Under the pieces are notes generated by a model. The model ran no database searches. It saw only the letters and a list, made by a program, of their open reading frames with translations, and had not been told where the DNA came from. Shown here piece after piece: positions 61,148-64,000 of a stretch of DNA of 64,000 nt (position 1 is the stretch's first letter; the number at the start of each line of letters is the position of its first letter). The translations under genes were made by a program, and so were the position numbers. Source of the stretch: Fragum whitleyi (Eukaryota; Mollusca; Bivalvia; Cardiida; Cardiidae); the NCBI GenBank assembly GCA_948146395.1, contig OX411556.1, positions 25,279,596 to 25,343,595 on the forward strand, in the 5' to 3' direction.

Positions 61148-61835
61148 TTTTTCATCTATTTAATTGTTAACTAACTTATTCATTTATCTATTTATTTACT
61201 TACATTCATTGTTAATTTATCAATAATTTATCTATCAGAGAATAAAATAATGTGGACAATGAGGAATTTACTTGAGACAAGTATTTCCTTCATTCTCTAC
61301 CCTTTTTTCAAGTTTCTCTTCCTTTGAGCTGGGCTGTCAAAATAATGAAATTGTGCTCAAATGATTTTAAAAAGAGGCTGTGAGTGATATTTCCAACAAT
61401 TTGACACCTGCATGAGGTACAAACATTTAGCAGACCGGACAATTACATGGTGTTATTAGAAGATAGTCTAACTGTTTAAAGATACTTTGCGACTTTATTT
61501 ACCTACAAGTCGCATAGTGAAGACTTTGGTCAGACTGTGCAGGTGCACAGGCTGGCCAGAGTCTTTGCTTTATGCACATTTGAAATTGTTCGAAATATCA
61601 CGCACATGCTCATTTTACTACATTCGTCCTTATACTACAGCTCGTTTACCAGCCAAATGACGCAGCCTCAAGCGGAAAACGGATTCTCCTGTCCAACTGT
61701 AGAAAAATGAGCAGTGGAGGTCCGTCCTACGAGGTTTTCCTTGAAAATGGACGAGTCAAATTTATCCTCGTCACAGACGTTCTCGTGTCTGGCGAGTTAG
61801 TATTTTCTCCCGTAAGCCTATCTCTTCGATACCAG
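38358..61835 (+). CDS. Gene 2: secreted CBM14/LamG protein, shell-matrix-like (3' end missing)
   Basis: Coding exons 38358-38403, 40796-40861, 44021-44224, 48779-48862, 50325-50435, 51765-51953, 53091-53291, 57077-57214, 58702-58913, 61641-61835; 482 residues in the window. All internal junctions up to exon 9 are phase 1; exon 9 to 10 is phase 0. The order is signal peptide 1 to about 17; four chitin-binding type 2 (CBM14/peritrophin-A) units with C-x5-C cores at C56-C62, C124-C130, C188-C194 and C250-C256; a short Cys linker (301-346); and a LamG/concanavalin-like domain from about 353 with FDGTNYYRVMYF. CBM14 units followed by LamG are known from Pif/BMSP-type shell-matrix proteins, which bind chitin and organise mineral. 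Here no von Willebrand A domain precedes the CBM14 units. The role in shell or another chitinous matrix is inferred. The gene runs on past 64000. Confidence 0.8.
38650..38993 (+). mobile_element. SINE-like element with (ATCA)n tail
   Basis: A tRNA-like 3' half with B box (GTGCGTTCGAGCCCCGG at about 38713), a body with GGTGCACCTGATGCCGCGAT, and a tail of about seven ATCA repeats (38965-38991). It lies in the first coding-region intron of gene 2. Confidence 0.5.
39282..40456 (+). repeat. Long tandem-monomer element, copy 2
   Basis: Starts AGCTCACCTGAGCACAAAGT and then (GTCC)n. It holds five monomers of about 165-175 bp with GGTTTCCATGGTAACAGAAA and AACTTGGCAGAGATGTTCCT, and ends CAGGTGAGCGATATAGGACC. 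This element type is common in bivalve and gastropod genomes. It lies in the gene 2 intron 38404-40795. Confidence 0.75.
40796..40861 (+). CDS. Gene 2, exon 2 (residues 16-37)
   Basis: 66 nt, phase 1 in and out, between TCTTTTTTTACAG and ATAA|GTATGT. It encodes KCGRVMSPSPFYIPSQEELD, a short stretch that holds the end of the signal region and the mature N-terminus. Confidence 0.65.
40862..43821. other. Gene 2 intron 2, mostly unrecognised
   Basis: AT-rich. It has a palindromic piece at about 42995-43112 (TTTCATTGAGGTATGAAA ... TTTCATACCTCCATGAAAT), with a relative at 61895-62000. Two similar short palindromes with GCAGTGTAAAC at 41975-42050 and 43345-43435. Confidence 0.5.
43822..43915 (+). 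pseudogene. Decayed partial copy of gene 2 exon 3
   Basis: TTTGTATTGTAG|ACTGCAC recurs here 199 bp before the same sequence at the true exon. The read-through keeps NCTKNSFDETC, then runs to TGA. Only the acceptor and about 40 nt of exon are shared, so it looks like a 5'-end exon duplication that decayed. Confidence 0.55.
43930..43977. repeat. Strong hairpin just before gene 2 exon 3
   Basis: TATATGGGAAATGGACAC pairs with GTGTCTATTTCCCATATA over an 18-bp stem with one wobble and a 12-nt loop. It lies between the decayed exon copy and the real exon. Confidence 0.7.
44021..44224 (+). CDS. Gene 2, exon 3: first CBM14 unit (residues 38-105)
   Basis: 204 nt, phase 1 in and out, acceptor CTTTGTATTGTAG, donor ATTA|GTAAGT. 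Nine cysteines, with a C-RRFIT-C core at 56-62, which matches the CBM14 C-x5-C signature. N38-C-T is a glycosylation sequon. A decayed copy of its 5' end lies 199 bp upstream. A family D element begins 21 bp after the donor. Confidence 0.8.
44245..44610. repeat. Family D, copy 3
   Basis: Complete, starting 21 bp after gene 2 exon 3. Confidence 0.7.
44691..44830. repeat. Family A, copy 11 (fragment)
   Basis: Left end only, cut short by a family B element that begins at 44855. Confidence 0.5.
44855..45548 (+). repeat. Family B element, copy 3
   Basis: Forward orientation; stops after CAGTCAGCTACATTGATTTT. It pairs with copy 4, 2.3 kb downstream, as a long inverted repeat in the gene 2 intron 44225-48778. 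Confidence 0.7.
45912..46128 (-). mobile_element. tRNA-headed SINE, family 1, copy 3 (head truncated)
   Basis: Minus strand. Body and B box are present, but the sequence is lost before the A box, so this copy lacks a full promoter. Confidence 0.7.
46309..46440. repeat. Palindromic element in gene 2 intron
   Basis: GTCAATTCACGTTTTTTAGG ... CTCAAAAACGTGAATTAACC with a GTGCTTCGCAC centre. A related piece is at about 45800-45870 (GGGCGTTAACGG). Confidence 0.55.
47845..48652 (-). repeat. Family B element, copy 4
   Basis: Near full length, reverse orientation, ending ACATCACCCCCCATGTATTA about 125 bp before gene 2 exon 4. Confidence 0.7.
48779..48862 (+). CDS. Gene 2, exon 4: first half of the second CBM14 unit (106-133)
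   Basis: 84 nt, phase 1 in and out, between TTCTTTTTAAG and AAAG|GTTAGC. It encodes NYPHLADNCKTYWRCGDK, whose C-KTYWR-C core (124-130) with aromatic YW is typical of chitin binding. This unit is split across two exons, unlike units three and four. Confidence 0.75.
49010..49330. repeat. Family E, copy 4
   Basis: The most complete copy, flanked by SINE family 2 downstream. Confidence 0.65.
49411..49705 (+). mobile_element. tRNA-headed SINE, family 2, copy 1
   Basis: The head reads CAGCTCAGATGGTAGAGCAC ... GGGTTCAAACC, a tRNA-like A and B box pair. It is followed by GGCACACAAACAAAACTAATTG and a body (GATTAGACGTTAAACCGAG, GAACCATGGTGGATCTCAG) unlike family 1. Confidence 0.7.
50134..50288. repeat. 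Palindromic repeat upstream of gene 2 exon 5
   Basis: Ends GGGCCAACTTACTTCTG / AGAAATAAGTTTGCCC; hairpin AAAATAGCCT/AGGCTATTTT. It ends 36 bp before the exon. Confidence 0.65.
50325..50435 (+). CDS. Gene 2, exon 5: second half of the second CBM14 unit (134-170)
   Basis: 111 nt, phase 1 in and out, between GTTTCTCTCTAG and AAGG|GTAAGG. It encodes PKCCKDGEYFDKMELRCVKE, the usual 'G-x-x-F-d-x-x-x-x-x-C' end of a CBM14 unit. Two copies of one palindromic repeat flank it at 37 and 26 bp. Confidence 0.8.
50461..50653. repeat. Palindromic repeat downstream of gene 2 exon 5
   Basis: Same family as 50134-50288, with GAATAGCCTG/CAGGCTATTC type stems. It begins 25 bp after the exon. Confidence 0.65.
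51075..51764 (+). pseudogene. Five truncated tandem copies of gene 2 exon 6 (131-bp unit)
   Basis: Copies begin at 51109, 51240, 51370, 51502 and 51634; the intact exon follows at 51765. Each unit has about 35 bp of intron with an acceptor (TTATCCAG or similar) plus about 95 bp of exon reading DVCI(I/V)KGVETEYFDDKN. Copies 1 and 3 carry TAG in place of the core Trp. Copy 2 has a 1-nt deletion. Copies 4 and 5 stay open through the core but then meet TAA, and no strong donor follows. Copies 1 and 3 are nearly identical, which suggests a later two-unit duplication. Confidence 0.85.
51765..51953 (+). CDS. Gene 2, exon 6: third CBM14 unit (171-233)
   Basis: 189 nt, phase 1 in and out, between CCCTTTTCCAG and CCTG|GTAAAT. 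It encodes a whole unit: core C-RTYWN-C at 188-194, then CCKEPGHGYNRTTGMC and a C-terminal Cys pair. It is the last and only intact member of a six-copy, 131-bp tandem array. Confidence 0.85.
51957..52015. repeat. Family A, copy 12 (end fragment)
   Basis: TACCGTTAATAACATTGAAA, starting 4 bp after the donor of gene 2 exon 6. Confidence 0.45.
52030..52230. repeat. Unnamed repeat with three copies
   Basis: TACGTCCGAGGTACTTTCCA...TTTACGGAAAAGTCCGAGCG recurs at about 8755-8890 and, worn, at 53690-53830. It lies between gene 2 exons 6 and 7, before the second exon array. Confidence 0.5.
52388..53090 (+). pseudogene. About nine truncated tandem copies of gene 2 exon 7 (about 80-bp unit)
   Basis: Copies begin at about 52388, 52469, 52551, 52647, 52709, 52787, 52857, 52941 and 53013; the intact exon is at 53091. 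Most retain TTCCAG or TTTCAG followed by 'ATATNTGTCT...GGTATCTCAGG...' and the end of the D-N-x-C-R core. Copies 1 and 3 are still open (RLTGISGYKLDDSRCRPY in copy 1); the others have stops, small indels or lost acceptors. None extends into the second half of the exon. Confidence 0.8.
53091..53291 (+). CDS. Gene 2, exon 7: fourth CBM14 unit (234-300)
   Basis: 201 nt, phase 1 in and out, between TCTTTTCCAG and GAAA|GTACGT. The core is C-RTYMK-C (250-256), followed by CCLHGFYYDQATRTC. It is the intact last member of a second array of about ten copies of its first 50-60 nt. Confidence 0.85.
54212..54231. repeat. Poly-G run
   Basis: Twenty consecutive G on the plus strand. A shorter run of 13 is at about 7646-7658. 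Confidence 0.9.
54805..56548 (-). mobile_element. Tc1-type DNA transposon with intact terminal repeats
   Basis: CACTCAGTGGCCAAAATTG at 54805 is matched by its exact reverse complement ending at 56548. Both ends are flanked by TA, the Tc1/mariner target. The length is 1,744 bp. It sits in the gene 2 intron 53292-57076 on the opposite strand to the gene. The ends are perfect but the transposase is broken, so it could only move if helped in trans. Confidence 0.9.
54924..55975 (-). pseudogene. Broken Tc1 transposase
   Basis: Read on the minus strand. A start near 55964 (MAPHGKELTVEEK) is followed by a frameshift into the helix-turn-helix region (LSQILTINQRTISKFLKRH), then by further shifts and stops. 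The catalytic C-terminal part is clear: IKDNAPCH and SSDLNIIENI, with 34 residues between Asp and Glu (DD34E, the Tc1 group). The first catalytic Asp lies in a stretch in another frame (VIFSDETK, about 55505-55530). At least two or three frame changes are present. Confidence 0.85.
56832..57069. repeat. Family D, copy 4
   Basis: Its right end (CTTAATTCAAGTTTTTCTGT) runs straight into the TTTACAG acceptor of gene 2 exon 8 and supplies its pyrimidine tract. Confidence 0.7.
57077..57214 (+). CDS. Gene 2, exon 8: Cys-containing linker (301-346)
   Basis: 138 nt, phase 1 in and out, between TCTGTATTTACAG and GAAA|GTAGGT. It encodes NGIQVNCSGSMVFSLKDCTC and lacks a C-x5-C core. Both edges abut repeats: the end of a family D element supplies the acceptor tract, and a family A element starts 5 bp after the donor. 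Confidence 0.7.
57220..57665. repeat. Family A, copy 13
   Basis: It starts 6 bp after gene 2 exon 8, so the element end merges with the donor (GTAGGTACAGTTAGG). The right end is worn. Confidence 0.65.
58140..58552. repeat. Family A, copy 14
   Basis: Complete, 150 bp before gene 2 exon 9, right end TTTCACGATGTTGTTTACTG. Confidence 0.7.
58702..58913 (+). CDS. Gene 2, exon 9: start of LamG-like domain (347-417)
   Basis: 212 nt, phase 1 in and 0 out, between AAAATCACTTCAG and ACCAAT|GTAAGT. It encodes CNMEVDIIFNPDGLSRLG and SATIAFDGTNYYRVMYF. The 'F-DG-xx-Y' strand and alternating hydrophobics fit a LamG/concanavalin-like fold. The acceptor is weak in pyrimidines, so the exact start is less sure than the end. 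Confidence 0.7.
59400..59475 (+). mobile_element. tRNA-like SINE head fragment
   Basis: GTCCGTGATCTAGAGATAGA ... AGGTTCGATTGCCGGGA. Related minus-strand pieces are at about 30900-30960 and 41073-41115 (shared AGGCCGAC and GGTCAAAAG wording). None folds convincingly as a functional tRNA by eye. Confidence 0.4.
59518..59640. repeat. Family G short palindromic repeat (six copies)
   Basis: About 120 bp with ends ATGACAAAACGGTGCAAAC / GTTTGCGTCGTTTTGTCAT and a middle of TTTGCACGTGCACTTACGTG. Other copies, mostly partial, are at about 31300-31432, 56690-56790, 58990-59155, 62330-62505 and 63700-63800. Confidence 0.6.
59875..60136 (+). mobile_element. tRNA-headed SINE, family 1, copy 4
   Basis: Plus strand; A box ATCGCGCAGTGATATCGCG and B box GGTTCGATTACC, then a diverged body. 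It lies in the gene 2 intron 58914-61640. Confidence 0.75.
60664..60822. repeat. Palindromic element in gene 2 intron
   Basis: Long imperfect hairpin: TAATACGGTTTTTTGCC ... GGCAAGAAACCGTATAAC, with ATTTATTCCCGGC / GCCGGGAATAAAT further in and GGATGTCACCC-type stems at the centre. Confidence 0.65.
61095..61151. repeat. (TTTA)n microsatellite
   Basis: About 14 units in the gene 2 intron before exon 10. Confidence 0.95.
61375..61613. repeat. Family C, copy 8
   Basis: Complete, ending 27 bp before gene 2 exon 10. Confidence 0.7.
61641..61835 (+). CDS. Gene 2, exon 10: LamG-like domain continued (418-482)
   Basis: 195 nt, phase 0 in and out, between TATACTACAG and TACCAG|GTAAGT. It encodes LLSNCRKMSSGGPSYEVFLE followed by alternating hydrophobic strands (VKFILVTDVLVSG). 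The next exon is not visible before 64000. Confidence 0.75.
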
Positions 61836-62204
61836 GTAAGTTTGTAAAAGACTCTTTATTCATTTGATTAGAGATGAGGGAAATGCATTTTGACTTCGTG
61901 GAGGTATGAATCTAAAAACCTTTTCAAACTGTATGAAAACGCGCATCGGGTTTATGTGACTAGGGTTTTCAGTTTCATTTCTATATGAAGTGGAATATTA
62001 TCTTTTCTTATCATCATGTAATGATTTAAAATCATGGATCAAAATTTTAAGGAATTCAGCTTAATAAAGAAGATATTGGTAAAGGAATACTTTGCATGTT
62101 TTCTAACAAAATAACTGTGTACTAGAAATTTCATCGGAGCATGAAAACATGGATTTTCTTTCAGCTTGATTGATTGTGGCTGGCTATTAAGTGTTTTGCC
62201 CATA

Positions 62205-62290
62205 AAAAACCCGGCCTCGGTAGGGCTCGAACCACGGACCTCCAGGCCACGAGTCGAGTGCATTTTTAACCCGGCAGTCAATCCTGAGCT
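62205..62290 (-). mobile_element. tRNA-like SINE head fragment
   Basis: Minus strand B box CCGTGGTTCGAGCCC within a Gly/Ala-type head. It has no clear body. A weaker plus-strand fragment of this kind is at 26638-26722. Confidence 0.35.
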
Positions 62291-63436
62291 GATGATACAC
62301 GAAACAGTGTCAAAGAGTAGAGCAGATGGGCTAGCCTTGTCTTGTCAGAATGCAAAAACGTCTGCGAACATTTTGAAATCGCTTTGCGTGTGCAAAGTTG
62401 GGTAAAATATGCCAAATGGTTCGCGGAACTTTACATCCTGAACGCAAAGCGTCACAAACACAAAACTTTTTCCACCGTTTTATCATCCTGAAGGCAGGAC
62501 AGGCTTTACCAGCTACCAACTCTCTAGATCTGGAGGTAAAATAGCCGCTAGGAAATCCAATGGCTGCTAAGACTTTCACGAACAATTAAAAACGGTTAAT
62601 TTAAATTTGGAATGACTTAGTCAATAATGAATAAATGTGTTTATCATCAAGTTCTGATGAAGTGTTGACAAAGACGGTTCTGTTTGGATCATAGGTGGCG
62701 GTATAAAAACATTTTGTACAAAAAATTATATATTTTCTAAATAAAGACAAGGTTTCTTTCATTGAAAATACTCGAGGACTTTACTGAGGTGACCGGTGGA
62801 CTCCTTAAATGTCAGGGGAAAATGGTAAAATTAATGTAAAAGACATGCAGGAAATGTTCAATCATAGTAGGACATGTTATCCAAACCAATTTTCTGGTAT
62901 ATCAAGCCATTTATTTTGATCCAAGGGAGTTTTAGAATATTCGTAACCTTTTTAATCAGACACACTATTGTCATCTTTCAATGTTAATCCTCCATATTGT
63001 TTTGTTGTAAAACTGGGTCATACAAAATGTATTGAGCTGATTTGATTGGTTGATTAGCCTGTAAACAATGTGATGTGTTAGGGGGGTGTTCCTTATGGCC
63101 AAAGAAATGGTGTGAAATTGAAAAATATCATTTGGAATGCTTCTAAACTAAGACAAATTGTCACTTCAGTGAGTTTTAATGAGTTTATAGTTTGTTAAAG
63201 TCTCATTCATATACAGAGCATATTTACAATACAAACAGTTAAAACATTCAAACACTCCCAGTAAGAATTATACGAGACTAAAACGTAATTACAGAACCAT
63301 ACATATCTGTAAGAGCACACATACATGTACACAGTGACGTCCTTGCAGATTGATGGTGTATTTTTCCTATTTATTCTGTAAGTATAACAAAATTTTGCAT
63401 AATGTAGAAATTTACATGGGCTTCAAGGATACATTT

Positions 63437-63438
<2 letters not shown>

Positions 63439-63470
<32 letters not shown>
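63439..63470. repeat. Poly-T run
   Basis: About 32 T; a possible poly-A tail of an unrecognised minus-strand retroposed sequence. Confidence 0.8.
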
Positions 63471-63471
<1 letters not shown>

Positions 63472-63906
63472 TTACATCTTGGTAATATTGATTTATACAC
63501 CTTATCATTATTTGATATATATTATTTTTATAATTTCTTTGATACTGCCACCTGTGGTTTGGATGAGACATGTATAATTCGACCAATCTCATCCCTCCGC
63601 CCTACAATTAAAAAAACAAACTCATAGGCAAAGCGTAAACTGGTTTTAAATTACAGGGTTTTTGTATGTTTTTTAGCCAATTGCTTTCAAGAAATAATAC
63701 GTTCCAACCCACTTGAGAAAAACTGCAAAATTTGCTCGCCCAAGGTCGGGTTACAATTCCAAAACGTAAGCAACGATTATGCATCCTAAAAGAGATATGG
63801 TTGTATCTTTAGCCAATGCACCATTTACAAAGGTTCATGTTTCCTTTTTCGCCCAATATTTTGAACCGTTTACGCATCATTTATATACGCAGACGTTAGA
63901 GGAAAT

Positions 63907-63958
63907 GATCAAAAGTCAATTTTGTCTATACAAGTATAGACCAAATTGACTTTTGATC
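63907..63958. repeat. Strong hairpin near the right edge
   Basis: A 25-bp stem with a single mismatch: GATCAAAAGTCAATTTTG ... CAAATTGACTTTTGATC around GTCTATAC-AA-GTATAGAC. Confidence 0.7.
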
Positions 63959-64000
63959 TTTATCTTAAACCTGTGCATTTTTGCAAAGTGTCATATTTTC

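Larger units (their letters stand above)
61836..64000. other. Start of gene 2 intron after exon 10
   Basis: No phase-0 exon continuing the LamG domain is visible. It contains a SINE head fragment, two family G pieces, a poly-T run and a terminal hairpin. Confidence 0.5.

Noticed and set aside
63350..63577. Next LamG exon of gene 2 after a TCCTTGCAG acceptor at about 63342
   Set aside because: The phase-0 read-through gives only about ten residues before a stop and no LamG-like pattern.

Overview
The window is animal nuclear DNA: AT-rich, intron-rich, with GT-AG splice junctions and a dense load of interspersed repeats. A mollusc (bivalve or gastropod) is the most likely source. The reasons are tRNA-headed SINEs of a type common there, long elements framed by the 'AGCTCACCTGAGC ... 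GTCCGTCCGTC' sequence familiar from mollusc genomes, and a secreted gene combining chitin-binding (CBM14) domains with a laminin-G-like domain, an architecture known from Pif/BMSP-type shell-matrix proteins. The species cannot be named from sequence alone.

Two plus-strand genes can be assembled by hand. Gene 1 (about 2.0-29.0 kb) has 12 coding exons whose splice phases all agree. They give a predicted 1,355-residue, highly charged, probably disordered protein that I do not recognise. A CpG-rich stretch at 850-1025 may be its promoter and first non-coding exon, and an AATAAA at 29501 may end the transcript. Gene 2 (38.36 kb to beyond the right edge) has ten coding exons, 482 residues so far: signal peptide, four CBM14 units with a C-x5-C core, a short Cys-containing linker, then the start of a LamG/concanavalin-like domain. 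Its 3' end is outside the window.

The most unusual structure is in gene 2. Three CBM14 exons are each preceded by truncated, decaying copies of their own 5' part, including the 3' splice site. There is one copy before the exon at 44021, five copies on a 131-bp period before the exon at 51765, and about nine copies on a period near 80 bp before the exon at 53091. Each time only the last copy is intact.

The rest is repeats. There is a Tc1-type DD34E transposon with intact ends but a broken transposase, a 5'-truncated LINE, at least two SINE families, several families of short inverted-repeat elements (called A to H here), two long tandem-monomer elements, and microsatellites. A pair of about 1-kb repeats (family K) carries a minus-strand exon-like segment. 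The A, C and D elements often end within a few tens of bases of exon boundaries. From 29.5 to 38.35 kb I see no convincing gene, only repeats and one isolated 178-codon minus-strand ORF.
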